Shown here: piece by piece, positions 41,897 through 52,535 of the stretch | How the letters are laid out: each line of letters starts with the position of its first letter | Numbering within the stretch: position 1 is the first letter of the stretch | Assembly: GCA_041398005.1 (NCBI GenBank) | Contig: JAWKVP010000008.1 | Location: 89,733-153,732, forward strand | Source of the DNA: JAGREO01 sp020446285 | Lineage (GTDB): Bacteria; Pseudomonadota; Alphaproteobacteria; Geminicoccales; Geminicoccaceae | Reading direction: 5' to 3' | DNA: 64,000 nucleotides | Notes under the pieces: generated by a model | What the model was told of the DNA's origin: nothing | Databases searched by the model: none | What the model saw: only the letters and a program-made list of their open reading frames with translations | Program-made: the position numbers and the translations under genes

Positions 41897-44419
41897 TCAC
41901 GTTTGTCTGAGAATCGTCGCTGCCGGCACGGTGAGCGCGCGTCTGAGGACGAACGCGCCGATGGCCGCGGCGAGAAGGATGGCGGTGAGCGAGGTTACGG
42001 CCACGAGACCGGGTGCGAGCGTCCAGCCGAGGCCCATCACCGGGCTGACGAGGATCCAGGCGCCGACGCCTCCCAGTATGCTTCCGACGAGCGCCGCGAC
42101 CAGTCCGAGGCCCGCATGTTCGAGCAGCAGCAGTGTGAGGATGTCCCGGCGCCGTCCGCCGAGAACCTTCAGCAGCACCGCTCTCCGGATCTGCTGGCGG
42201 CGCGATGCGACGATGGCGCTCGCAAGCACGAGCAGGCCCGTCGCCAGCGTGACGACCGCGACCACGCGGATGGCGAGCGCGATCTTGCCCATGATCTCGC
42301 CGACCCGCTCGACGGCCTCGCCGATGGCGATCGGGGTCACATTGGGAAGCTCGCCGGCCATGCGGTCCATCAGCCGTGCCTGAGCGTGCGGCGGCACGTC
42401 GACGGCGGCAACCGTCGTGTGCGGCGCCTGCCGGATCTCCCCGGGACTCATCACGAAGACGAAATCGAGACGCCCGCGCGACCAGTCGATTTCCTTGCGC
42501 AGATTGGCGATGCGCGCCTGCATGACACGGCCCAGCACATTGAAACTCAACGTGTCGCCGACGCCGACACCATAACCTCTTGCAACCTCGTCCTCGACGG
42601 AGATGAGCAACGGGCCGTCATGGTCGGCGGGCCACCATTCGCCGGCAACGAGCTCGGTATGTTCGGGCATCGCCGCCTGCCAGGTCAGCCCCCGGTCGCG
42701 CCGTGTGGTCCAGCGTACGTCTTCGGCGATATCCACCTCGTCCACCGGCTTGCCGGCGATGCGGACGACGCGCGCCCGCAGGACCGGCGCAAGCTGCATG
42801 ATCGCGGCATCGGGTTCCTGCGCGATTGCTTCGCTGAACGGTTCGACCTGATCCGGCTGGATGTCGATGAAGACGAGGTCGGGCGCGCGCTCGGGCAGCC
42901 GCGCGAGCAACTCACGCTCGAGATTGTCCTGCAGCAGTCCCACCATGACCAGCGCGGACAGGCCGGCGCCCATGGCGACGACGACGCTTACGGCACCATT
43001 GCCGGGTTGGGCGAGTGTGGAAAGCGCCATGGCGAGCCTCGGGCCGGCCATGGGCCGAAGTCCTTTCGCCGACCAGAGAAAGAGCCTTGCCGCGCCGGCG
43101 AGGACGAGCATGACCGCGACCACTGCCGCAAGAAACACGGCGGCGATCCCGATGCGCGGCGCACCGGCGAGGACAAGGATGACGAGCAGGGCGCCGATGC
43201 CGAAAAGGACGGCATGGCGACCATGGCGCATGCGTCCGCCGGTCTTCTGGATGCCACTGCGGAAGAGATCGGCCGGCGCCACGTCGCGGCAGCGCGCCAG
43301 CGGCAGCCAAGCGAAGAGTGCCACGGCGAGCATGCCGATGGCGCCGGCGTGGAGGAGCGGCAGCGGCTCGAAGGTCGGATCGAGTTCGACCGGAAACAGT
43401 CCGCTCACCAGCGGTGCCGCGACGAACGGCACGGCCTGGCCGATCACCAGCCCGGCAAGCGTTCCGCCCAGAGCCAGCGAGGCGAGCTGGATACCGTAGA
43501 TCCGGCCGATGTCGCTCGAACTGGCGCCGATGGACCGGAGCGTGGCGATGCTGTCGGTCTTGGTTTCGAGATAGGCACGGATGGAGAGCCCGATGCCGAG
43601 CCCGCCGATCACCAGTGCCGTGAGACCGGCCATCATGAGGAAGGTTGCCAGCCTGTCGGTGAAGCGGGCGACCTGTGGTTGAACGTCGGCCTTGCTGCGG
43701 ATCCGCCACGGTGCATCCGGATTCTCCTCGCGGATGTGCTGGACCGTGGCCACGGCAGAGGCGGGATCGGCGAGGGCGAAATTGTATTCGTAGCGCGCGA
43801 GCGCACCCGGAACGAGAATGCCGAGGCTTTCCAGTGTGCTCCGGCTCATCATCACCCGCGGGCCGAGATTGATGTAGCCGCCGATGCGGTCGGGCTCGTG
43901 GGTGAGGATGCCGGCGATGCGGAGCGTGCGCTCGCCGATACGGACCTCGTCGCCGACCGCGATGCCGAGACGCGCCGGCACGGCGGATTCGACGATGATC
44001 CGTCCATCGGCGAGCAGTTCGGAGACGGGGAGGGCGGGTTCACTGCCGAGCGCACCATAGAGCGGATAAGCCTCGTCCACCGCCTTGATCTCGACCGGAA
44101 TGTTGCGGCTCTCGCCGTCCTGCGGATCGGCGTGAAGGATGGCGTTGGTGCGGATATTCGCCGTCATGCGCGATCGTTCGGGCGCAAGCCGGGCCACTTC
44201 TGCCGGGTCGAGGTCGATATTGGGCTGGCCGATGGAGATGTCGCCACCGAGAAGCGCCGCCGCGTCGCGCTCCACCGCCTGGCTGATGCTCTCGTTGAGA
44301 ACGCCGACCGAGGCGATGGTGGCGACGCCGAGTGCGGTGCAGGCGAAGAAGATGGCGAAGCCGGCGAGGCTGCCGCGCAGGTCGCGCCGGGCGATGCGCC
44401 CGAGATTGAACCATCTCAT
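41897..44419 (-). CDS. YbbP-like ABC transporter permease (FtsX domains)
   Basis: An 840-residue membrane protein with an N-terminal segment (LAGFAIFFACTALGVATIAS), a large periplasmic domain (about 45-230), a first FtsX-type four-helix unit starting FLMMAGLTALVIGGLGIGLS, and a second one at the C-terminus (VRRALTVPAATILRQ tail). This is the YbbP architecture. Together with the ATPase at 44416 it forms a transporter of unknown substrate that is often found beside tesA; roles in export of lipid-like or toxic products are suspected, not shown. Confidence 0.88.
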   Translation of the reverse strand: MRWFNLGRIARRDLRGSLAGFAIFFACTALGVATIASVGVLNESISQAVERDAAALLGGDISIGQPNIDLDPAEVARLAPERSRMTANIRTNAILHADPQDGESRNIPVEIKAVDEAYPLYGALGSEPALPVSELLADGRIIVESAVPARLGIAVGDEVRIGERTLRIAGILTHEPDRIGGYINLGPRVMMSRSTLESLGILVPGALARYEYNFALADPASAVATVQHIREENPDAPWRIRSKADVQPQVARFTDRLATFLMMAGLTALVIGGLGIGLSIRAYLETKTDSIATLRSIGASSSDIGRIYGIQLASLALGGTLAGLVIGQAVPFVAAPLVSGLFPVELDPTFEPLPLLHAGAIGMLAVALFAWLPLARCRDVAPADLFRSGIQKTGGRMRHGRHAVLFGIGALLVILVLAGAPRIGIAAVFLAAVVAVMLVLAGAARLFLWSAKGLRPMAGPRLAMALSTLAQPGNGAVSVVVAMGAGLSALVMVGLLQDNLERELLARLPERAPDLVFIDIQPDQVEPFSEAIAQEPDAAIMQLAPVLRARVVRIAGKPVDEVDIAEDVRWTTRRDRGLTWQAAMPEHTELVAGEWWPADHDGPLLISVEDEVARGYGVGVGDTLSFNVLGRVMQARIANLRKEIDWSRGRLDFVFVMSPGEIRQAPHTTVAAVDVPPHAQARLMDRMAGELPNVTPIAIGEAVERVGEIMGKIALAIRVVAVVTLATGLLVLASAIVASRRQQIRRAVLLKVLGGRRRDILTLLLLEHAGLGLVAALVGSILGGVGAWILVSPVMGLGWTLAPGLVAVTSLTAILLAAAIGAFVLRRALTVPAATILRQT

Positions 44420-45132
44420 CGGCCGGATCCGGCAAGCGACGGCTCGGCGGAGATGTCTGCATCACCGTCGGTATCGACGCTCAGATGCCCGTCGCGCATC
44501 GTGACGGTATTGTCGCACAGGCGGGCGAGTGCCGGATCGTGGGTCACGAGGAGGAGGGTCGTCGAGCGATGACTGCGGGTCGCGAACAGCAGATCGATGA
44601 TCTGGTCGCCGGTATCGCTGTCCAGATTGCCGGTGGGTTCGTCGGCGAGGAGCAGTTCCGGATCGTTCACCAGTGCCCGTGCCAGTGCCACCCGCTGTTG
44701 CTCGCCGCCGGAGAGCTGGCCCGGATAGTGGTCGAGGCGATGGGAGAGGCCCACCTCATCGAGCCGTTCGGCAGCGCGCCCGGATGCACCCGAAAGTCCC
44801 GCGAGCTCGAGTGGCAGCGCCACGTTTTCAACGGCGGTCATGGTCGGCACGAGGTGAAACGACTGGAAGATGATGCCGACATGCTCGCGGCGAAACAGCG
44901 CCAGTTCGTCTTCGTCCAGTCCGGTGAGTTCGGTGTCGGCGACGCGCACGGAACCGCCCGTCGCCTTCTCGATTCCGCCGATGACCGCGAGCAGGCTGGA
45001 CTTGCCCGATCCCGACGGACCGATCACACTGGTGGAGGTTCCCCTTTTGACATCGAGGTCGACGCCCTTGAGAATATGGACCTTGCCTGCCTGGCTCTGG
45101 AGTTCCAGGTGTACGTCTCGAATTCCGATCAT
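44416..45132 (-). CDS. YbbA-like ABC transporter ATP-binding protein
   Basis: A 238-residue ATPase of the LolD/MacB type. Walker A GPSGSGKSSLLAVIGG, signature GQLSGGEQQRVALARALV, Walker B LLLADEPTGNLD and switch VTHDPALARL are all intact. The ATG 45132 choice removes an upstream stretch without homology. Its stop overlaps the permease start by four bases. Divergent from tesA with 40 bases between the starts. Confidence 0.92.
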   Translation of the reverse strand: MIGIRDVHLELQSQAGKVHILKGVDLDVKRGTSTSVIGPSGSGKSSLLAVIGGIEKATGGSVRVADTELTGLDEDELALFRREHVGIIFQSFHLVPTMTAVENVALPLELAGLSGASGRAAERLDEVGLSHRLDHYPGQLSGGEQQRVALARALVNDPELLLADEPTGNLDSDTGDQIIDLLFATRSHRSTTLLLVTHDPALARLCDNTVTMRDGHLSVDTDGDADISAEPSLAGSGR

Positions 45133-45172
45133 GGTTCGCCCGATGTCGTTTCCGTTCGTGTCCAGAGATGAG

Positions 45173-45835
45173 ATGGATCGCAAGGTCGCCGGTCTCAAGT
45201 CACGGACACGCATCGTTACAGTTTTCCTCCTGTATATCGGTTTCGGCATGGCGGCGGGGGCGGCGCACGGGCAGGAGGGTTGCCGGCTCACTGTTCTCGG
45301 CGACAGCCTCACCGCCGGCTATGGCGTACCCGAGGGTCAGTCGTTCCCCGACCAGCTTTCCCGCGCGCTCGATCGCGAAGGTATCGATTGCGACGTCATC
45401 AACGCGGGGGTTTCCGGCGATACCTCGGCCGGGGGGCTCGCGCGGCTGGACTGGGTGCTGTCGGACAAACCGACGCACCTGCTGGTGGAACTCGGTGCCA
45501 ATGACGGCCTGCGCGCCCTCGCGACCGACCAGCTCGAAGTCAATCTCGACAGCATCATTGTCCGGGCGAAGGCGGCGGGGGTTTCGGTCATGCTCGCCGG
45601 AATGCTCGCCCCGCCCAATCTCGGACGTGCATATGGCGATGATTTCGCCCGTGTTTTCCGTGATGTCGCCGACCGTCACGAAGTGCCGCTCTATCCCTTC
45701 TTCCTCGATGGCGTGGCCGCACAGCCGGACTATCTGATCGAGGATGCGCTTCATCCGAACGCGGACGGGATCGCCAGAATCACGGATCTGATTCTGCCGG
45801 AGATCATTCACTGGATTCGCCCGGAAATTGAATAA
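45173..45835 (+). CDS. tesA: TesA-like SGNH thioesterase/arylesterase
   Basis: A 220-residue periplasmic enzyme. A signal peptide (TVFLLYIGFGMAAGAAHG) precedes block I LTVLGDSLTAGYGV with the nucleophile serine; the block II Gly (NAGVSGDTSAGG), LVELGANDGLR and catalytic DALHPNADG complete the SGNH set. It cleaves acyl esters or acyl-CoA thioesters. The tesA-ybbA-ybbP grouping is conserved in proteobacteria. Confidence 0.92.
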   Translation: MDRKVAGLKSRTRIVTVFLLYIGFGMAAGAAHGQEGCRLTVLGDSLTAGYGVPEGQSFPDQLSRALDREGIDCDVINAGVSGDTSAGGLARLDWVLSDKPTHLLVELGANDGLRALATDQLEVNLDSIIVRAKAAGVSVMLAGMLAPPNLGRAYGDDFARVFRDVADRHEVPLYPFFLDGVAAQPDYLIEDALHPNADGIARITDLILPEIIHWIRPEIE

Positions 45836-45990
45836 AATTAGATCAACTCTAGTATGACTTGACAGATCGACGGTGGCGGTTCATCAAGCCCTGCAACCGG
45901 GTCATTCAACCCCTGAGTGGGCAGGAAACCCGGTTATTCCGGTCCGTTGCGGCGCTCCCCGTTTTGGCGGGATTGCCTGTTCGCAACCAC

Positions 45991-46052
45991 TTACCCACAA
46001 ATTGTTGATAAAAATGGGGATAGTACCGGCTTGTGCACATTCTTGTGGATAA
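45991..46052. promoter_or_regulatory. Cluster of DnaA-box-like sequences
   Basis: Within the 407-base gap 45836-46242, four 9-mers match the DnaA box TTATNCACA with none or one mismatch: TTACCCACA (45991-45999), TGTTGATAA on the minus strand sense (46003-46011), TTGTGCACA (46031-46039) and TGTGGATAA (46044-46052, an exact box in reverse). The stretch between is AT-rich. No open frame with a start signal is seen in the gap. It may regulate acs by DnaA or be a DnaA-titration or origin-like site. Confidence 0.55.
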
Positions 46053-46242
46053 GCCTCGGGAAATCCCGTGGTTCGATTCCTTTCGGCCGGCCTTGCGGCA
46101 AAACGTCGTGGCATCGTTGTGCTCTCCCCGGCTAGAATGACAACAAGTGAACGAACAGGGACGCTGAACGCACGCCATGGCGTAACCCGACGCGAGGGAG
46201 CGCAAAGCGCCCGACAATCAGCCGCCATGATGGGGAGGTTCG

Positions 46243-48174
<1,932 letters not shown>

Positions 48175-48181
48175 ACATCCG

Positions 48182-48224
48182 CGACACCCGCTGCCCGGCC
48201 CTTGTGGTCCGGTGGCGGGTGTCG
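48182..48224 (+). terminator. Stem-loop after acs
   Basis: CGACACCCGC (48182-48191) pairs perfectly with GCGGGTGTCG (48215-48224), with an inner C/G-rich loop. No T run follows, so it is a probable but imperfect terminator. Confidence 0.6.
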
Positions 48225-48643
48225 GTGTTCTGATCGATCAATCCGTACCCTGAAAGTGGCGGGATCCCGCATGATCCTGCCGCTTTCTGTTATTCCATTC
48301 CACAGGTTGTATCGCTTTCCAGGTGTATTCGCTCGGAAGGCGAAGCATAATGAATGTGAAGGTGACCGGGTCGTCAAGTCGACGAAAAGTGTCAGGAATT
48401 CCTTACATGCGTTGTCGATGAATAGAATGCGTCTTCTTTCAGCTGCAAGTATAATATTGAACAGATCTGGTGGGTATGAGTTACATGGTACGCTTGGTTC
48501 GTGGAGCCCCCTATTGAGCCATAGTCCGTCCAAAGCTAGGTTCCGGTCACAACGTCCATGAGCCACGCCGCTCGAACGACGGTTTGTGCGCTCAGCTTCC
48601 GGGGCGATATCACCCGGACAGTCGGAATTTTGGAGGATTGCTC
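48225..48643. other. Low-GC intergenic region upstream of the Tat protein
   Basis: About 420 bases, clearly poorer in GC than the flanks, especially 48290-48480. An open frame exists at 48202-48561 but has no ribosome binding site and shadow-like composition. I see no RNA gene. Base composition suggests either an acquired segment or a large regulatory region. Confidence 0.5.
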
Positions 48644-49108
48644 GTGAACACGCCCAAGTCCGAACCCCGAGAGAACCCGGCCGGGTCCCCGCGGATCGAC
48701 GTTGCGGGCCCGCGGAGCGACGTTGCGGGAATGCGGAATGCGAGCGGGCACAGCCGCCGCCGCCTGCTTGGCATGGGTGCCGGCATGACGCCGTTCGTCC
48801 TCACGCTCGCAAGCCGTCCGGCGCTTGGCAACGAATGCACCAATTCGGCCCTGATGTCGGGTAACACCTCCTGGGGTGCGCGCCGGGACCCGAACACATG
48901 CTTCTATAACGAACTCGCCCCCATCACCGCTGCCTACAATGCCGAGGCGCAGCAGATCATGACGCAGCTTTATGCCGCGTGGGCCGCGGGCGACACGGAT
49001 CTCGCGACGCAGTTGCAGACTGAATATTATGCCCTGACCGACAAGTACAATGCCGATGTCGCAGCGCTTCGCCAGAAATATGCGGGTTATCCCGGTTTCT
49101 ACGGCTGA
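48644..49108 (+). CDS. Small protein with Tat signal, unknown function
   Basis: 154 residues from GTG 48644 (GGAGG about eight bases upstream). A long polar leader carries SRRRLLGMGAGMTPFVLTLA, a twin-arginine signal, with cleavage near RPALGNE. The mature part of about 85 residues has two cysteines (NECTNS and NTCFYNEL), a helical stretch rich in Ala, Gln and Tyr (AYNAEAQQIMTQLYAAWAAG) and ends YAGYPGFYG. No family recognised. It ends 258 bases before an operon encoding a PqqD-like chaperone, an HprK-related kinase and a nucleotidyltransferase, and has its own terminator, so it could be a target of that system. Confidence 0.7.
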   Translation: MNTPKSEPRENPAGSPRIDVAGPRSDVAGMRNASGHSRRRLLGMGAGMTPFVLTLASRPALGNECTNSALMSGNTSWGARRDPNTCFYNELAPITAAYNAEAQQIMTQLYAAWAAGDTDLATQLQTEYYALTDKYNADVAALRQKYAGYPGFYG

Positions 49109-49138
49109 TCTTCACCAACGCGCTGTTATCGGGAACAG

Positions 49139-49168
49139 GGGCGGCTTTCCTCGCGAGGCCGCCCTTTT
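49139..49168 (+). terminator. Rho-independent terminator after the Tat protein gene
   Basis: GGGCGGC (49139-49145) pairs with GCCGCCC (49158-49164), followed by TTTTCCGTTTGTT. It separates the Tat-protein transcript from the operon that starts at 49367. The remaining 49169-49366 has no convincing gene and should contain the operon promoter. Confidence 0.8.
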
Positions 49169-49366
49169 CCGTTTGTTCCGGGTGATCACGGTTTGGCTCC
49201 AGCCGGGACTGTCGTGATGGTTTATGCCCGGACATCCCATACGGTGCCATGCTCGCAACCGTGGCGCGCCGGTTTGTGAAAACGGCTATTGTGGGTGCAC
49301 CAATGTTTGTGACGCATTGCGCGTTGCCGGACGATTGGAAATCGTTTCGGACCCATGGAGAACGGA

Positions 49367-49699
49367 ATGGGCGACGCCCGCATCTTCCTGTCGGATGAAG
49401 TCGGAGGGCCCCTCGTCCTGCGTGCATGGGGTGACGAGGCGGTGGTGTATGACGAGATGACGGGCGATACACATTTTCTCGCTACACGGGCCATGGCCAT
49501 CGTTCGCCTCCTGCAGGAAGGTGAATGCCTGCTTGCTGAACTGGACGAGCGCCTCGGCGAGGTTCGCGATGGTCCGGCGCGACAGGACGAGCTTCCCGCT
49601 TCGTTCCGTCTACCGGAACCCGGCGAAGGTGTGAGCACGGGCGAACTGGTCGACAATCTCGTCGAGATCGGCCTCGTCGTGACGGAACGACCGGCATGA
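49367..49699 (+). CDS. PqqD-family peptide chaperone of the HPr-rel-A type
   Basis: A 110-residue protein. The N-terminal winged-helix part (LRAWGDEAVVYDEMTGDTHF, LATRAMAIVRLL) is the PqqD-like RiPP recognition element fold, which binds leader peptides. The WGDEAVVYDEMTGDTH pattern is typical of the version associated with HprK-related kinases. ATG 49367 has GGAG upstream; ATG 49355 would add four residues. Its stop overlaps the kinase start by four bases. It would present a substrate peptide to the kinase or nucleotidyltransferase; this is inferred from PqqD-type proteins generally. Confidence 0.85.
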   Translation: MGDARIFLSDEVGGPLVLRAWGDEAVVYDEMTGDTHFLATRAMAIVRLLQEGECLLAELDERLGEVRDGPARQDELPASFRLPEPGEGVSTGELVDNLVEIGLVVTERPA

Positions 49700-50607
49700 G
49701 ACTGGCGGAACGCGGCCCCGAATGGTGCGCCGGCGCCTTGCGTGGCGGCGGACTCGGCCTGCGGCTCGGACCGTTTCGCGTTCGCGCACGCTCGTCGATC
49801 GCGGCGCTCGGCAGGGATCTGTTCGAACTCTATGGCGAGCACCCGCTACTCAATGCGGAAGAGGTCTGCGATTTCGATGTGGAACTCGAACCCGCCGGCG
49901 GCATCCGCCGTATCTGGCACCCGCAGGCGACGTTCAGGAGCGATGGCTGGGCGCCGTTCCATCCCCTGCCGATCGATCAGGTTGCCCCCTTCTTCGAATG
50001 GGGGCTGAACTGGTGCATCGCCACACATGCGCATGATCGCCTGATCATCCATGCAGCCGCGCTGGCGAGGGGCGATCGCGGGCTGATCCTGCCGGCGCCA
50101 TCGGGAGCCGGCAAGAGTACGCTGACGGCAGCGCTCGTTCTTTCCGGCTGGCGTCTGCTTTCCGATGAACTGGCGATGATCGATCTCGGGAGCGGCGAAC
50201 TTCACGGCCTTGCCCGACCCGTCAATCTCAAGAACGACTCCATCGACATCATTGCCAGACGTTTCCCGCAGGCACGTCTTGCCGGCATCTCCGATGGAAC
50301 CGCCAAGGGCAGGGTCGGACTTCTCAGGCCGCCGGATGAGAGCGTCCGCGAAGCAATGTCCCCCGCACGGGTGAACTGGGTGGTATTGCCGCGCTATCTT
50401 GCGGGAAATCCGACGCGTTTCGCTCCGCTTTCGCCACCGCGCGCGCTGATCCAGCTTGCCGAGAACGCGATGAACTATTCCATACACGGTCGTCGTGGCT
50501 TCGAATGCTTGTGTCGCATGGTCGACGAGGCCGATTGTTTCACCCTTCTCTACAGCGATCTCGACGATGCGATCCGTACCTTCGATGAACTGGCGGCTGC
50601 GGGGTGA
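49696..50607 (+). CDS. HprK-related kinase A
   Basis: A 303-residue protein whose central domain resembles HPr serine kinase/phosphorylase. The P-loop is LPAPSGAGKSTLTAAL (Lys about 140), preceded by DRLIIHAAALARGDRGLILP, and LLSDELAMIDL supplies the acidic metal residues. The N-terminal 110 residues are of unknown fold. The usual HPr carrier and PTS genes are not present, so it is expected to phosphorylate another peptide or protein. Second gene of the PqqD-kinase-nucleotidyltransferase operon. Confidence 0.88.
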   Translation: MRLAERGPEWCAGALRGGGLGLRLGPFRVRARSSIAALGRDLFELYGEHPLLNAEEVCDFDVELEPAGGIRRIWHPQATFRSDGWAPFHPLPIDQVAPFFEWGLNWCIATHAHDRLIIHAAALARGDRGLILPAPSGAGKSTLTAALVLSGWRLLSDELAMIDLGSGELHGLARPVNLKNDSIDIIARRFPQARLAGISDGTAKGRVGLLRPPDESVREAMSPARVNWVVLPRYLAGNPTRFAPLSPPRALIQLAENAMNYSIHGRRGFECLCRMVDEADCFTLLYSDLDDAIRTFDELAAAG

Positions 50608-50612
50608 CGGGC

Positions 50613-51719
50613 ATGAAACACGCACTCCTCGTCGATGTCCTGAGGGATCCGGCGCTGGCCCGGGGGTTCGATTCGTGTTCCTGGGATACGCTCTTGCGTC
50701 AGGCCCGCGCGGCAACGATGGCCGGCAAGCTGGGCCTTCGCCTGCGCGAGGTGATGGATCCCGAGGAAATGCCGCCGGCAGTCCGCCGTGCGACGGAGAG
50801 CGCGCTCGTCATTGCCGAAAAGATACGCCGTGACACGGCCCTTGAACTCTATGTCCTGCGCGAGCTCTTCTGCGACATGCCGGAGCGCATCATCCTCCTC
50901 AAGGGGACGGGCTATGTCGCCGCCGGCCTGAGGGCGGCGGACGGTCGGGTCTTCGGCGATATCGACATTCTCGTTCCGCGCGCGGCACTCGCACTCGTCG
51001 AGGACAGGCTGAAGGCGGCCGGCTGGTCGTTCGGGGCCATCGATGCCTATGACGAGCGCTACTACCGCCGCTGGACCCATGAACTGCCGCCGCTCGAGCA
51101 TCGTCTGCGCGGAACCCTCGTCGATGTGCACCACGCCATTCTCCAGGAACGTGAACCAGCTCCTGATGCGCGCGCGCGGATGCTCGCCGATGCGCGGAGT
51201 CTCGACGAACGCTTTGCCGTGCTGCAGCCGGTCGACATGGTGCTGCACGCGGCGGCCCATCTCTTTGCCGACGGCGAGTTCGACAAGGGACTGCGCGATC
51301 TTTTCGACATCGTCACGCTGATACGCGATTTTGCCGAAGAGGACGGTGCCTTCTGGGACGGCCTGCTCGAACGGGCGAGCCTGATGCGCCTGCGGCAGCC
51401 GCTGCATTACGCACTGGATCATGGCGCACGTCTCTTCGCTCTCGATGTGCCGCAATCCGTGTTCCGTGCGCTTGCCGGGGAGGGGCGGCATGACTGGTTC
51501 ATGCGGCCGCTGCTACATCGGGGGTTGATGCCGCATCACGACAGTGCTCGTGATCTGTTCACCGCGCCGGCGCGGGGCTTTCTCTATGTCCGCGCGCATT
51601 ACCTGCGCATGCCGCTGGTCAATCTGGCGATGCATCTGGCACGAAAGGCGGTCCACCGTGACGCGAAGGCAGAAACGCCGCCGCTGCCCGGTGTACCGCC
51701 GACGCCGCAGCGGGGCTGA
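50613..51719 (+). CDS. Nucleotidyltransferase family protein (NTP_transf_5 type)
   Basis: A 368-residue protein of the DNA polymerase beta-like nucleotidyltransferase superfamily. The region IILLKGTGYVAAGLRAADGR and VFGDIDILVPRAAL carries the G-x-DID metal-binding pattern; GTLVDVHHAIL supplies a third acidic residue, followed by a helical domain with VLHAAAHLFADGEF. Members occur with HprK-like kinases, including in some lasso peptide clusters. ATG 50613 is chosen; a GTG at 50604 overlapping the kinase stop is also possible. Target and nucleotide donor unknown. Confidence 0.82.
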   Translation: MKHALLVDVLRDPALARGFDSCSWDTLLRQARAATMAGKLGLRLREVMDPEEMPPAVRRATESALVIAEKIRRDTALELYVLRELFCDMPERIILLKGTGYVAAGLRAADGRVFGDIDILVPRAALALVEDRLKAAGWSFGAIDAYDERYYRRWTHELPPLEHRLRGTLVDVHHAILQEREPAPDARARMLADARSLDERFAVLQPVDMVLHAAAHLFADGEFDKGLRDLFDIVTLIRDFAEEDGAFWDGLLERASLMRLRQPLHYALDHGARLFALDVPQSVFRALAGEGRHDWFMRPLLHRGLMPHHDSARDLFTAPARGFLYVRAHYLRMPLVNLAMHLARKAVHRDAKAETPPLPGVPPTPQRG

Positions 51720-51789
51720 ACGATCGCCCGGCCGGCGCAGCGGGGCTGAACCCCCCGCCCGGCTGGCAATGACCGAGCCGCGTGTCGGG

Positions 51790-52527
51790 TCAGAGCAATC
51801 GCCAGCCCTCATGGATCAGGCGAAGTGCGAGAAGCGTCAGGATGATCCTGAGCAGGTTGTGGAACTGGTGATCCTTCAGCCGGTCGAGGAGCTGCCGCCC
51901 GAGGATCGTGCCGACAAAGCCGCTGGCGATCATGGCGAGAATGAGCGGCAGCCATGGCGCATAGGCGAATCCGAGCAGGCCGAAGGCGGCAACCTTGATG
52001 CCATGCTGGGCGGTCATGCAGGCGCTGTGCGTGGCGACATGTTCGAGCCGGTTGAGGCGCAGCGCCTTGACGAGGGTCGCAACGAACGGTCCGGTCGCAC
52101 CGAAGAACATGGTGAGGAAACTGGAAACGGCTCCGCCCAGAAGCAGCGAATGCGGGGCGAGAGCGGATGCCGTCGGCCGCCAGACGGAGATGAGGATGAA
52201 CAGGCCGAGCCCGATCTTCATCCAGGCCGGCGGCAGCTGGATGGCGATCGAACCGCCGGCCACCGCACCGATCACGCTTCCGGCCAGGAAGGGCAGCAGC
52301 ACCGATCTTCGGACCTGCCGGATCATGATCGCCATCCGCCCGGCATTGGAACCGATCTGCACCACCCCGTGCACGGGTATGAGCGCATGTGCCGGCAGGA
52401 TCAGGCCCATGATCGCAAGCAGCAGCACACCGCCGCCGATCCCGAACGCAGCGGTGAAGAACGATGTTCCGGCACTCGCGGCAATCAGCGCGAAGGCGGC
52501 CGGATCGCCGATGGTGTCAGCAAACAT
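51790..52527 (-). CDS. TauE/SafE-family membrane transporter
   Basis: A 245-residue protein with about eight membrane segments in the two-repeat TauE/SafE pattern: FFTAAFGIGGGVLLLAIMGL (first repeat) and VSSFLTMFFGATGPFVATLV (second). Members export sulfite, sulfoacetate or other organosulfur anions; the substrate here is unknown. It converges with the nucleotidyltransferase operon and lies 8 bases after the rhomboid gene. Confidence 0.88.
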   Translation of the reverse strand: MFADTIGDPAAFALIAASAGTSFFTAAFGIGGGVLLLAIMGLILPAHALIPVHGVVQIGSNAGRMAIMIRQVRRSVLLPFLAGSVIGAVAGGSIAIQLPPAWMKIGLGLFILISVWRPTASALAPHSLLLGGAVSSFLTMFFGATGPFVATLVKALRLNRLEHVATHSACMTAQHGIKVAAFGLLGFAYAPWLPLILAMIASGFVGTILGRQLLDRLKDHQFHNLLRIILTLLALRLIHEGWRLL

Positions 52528-52535
52528 CCTTCATC

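Noticed and set aside
45836..46242. Chromosomal origin of replication
   Set aside because: The DnaA-box cluster is suggestive, but the flanking genes (tesA, acs) are not known origin neighbours, and no skew or dnaA/parAB context is available; reported only as a box cluster.
48202..48561. Possible 119-codon gene in the low-GC gap after acs
   Set aside because: It starts inside the acs stem-loop, has no ribosome binding site, and its sequence shows no domain or signal.
49224..49460. Cysteine-rich short frame that could be a peptide precursor before the PqqD-like gene
   Set aside because: It has no ribosome binding site, its cysteines lie in a region likely to be the promoter, and most of it overlaps the PqqD-like gene in another frame. 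Worth keeping in mind only if homologues are found.
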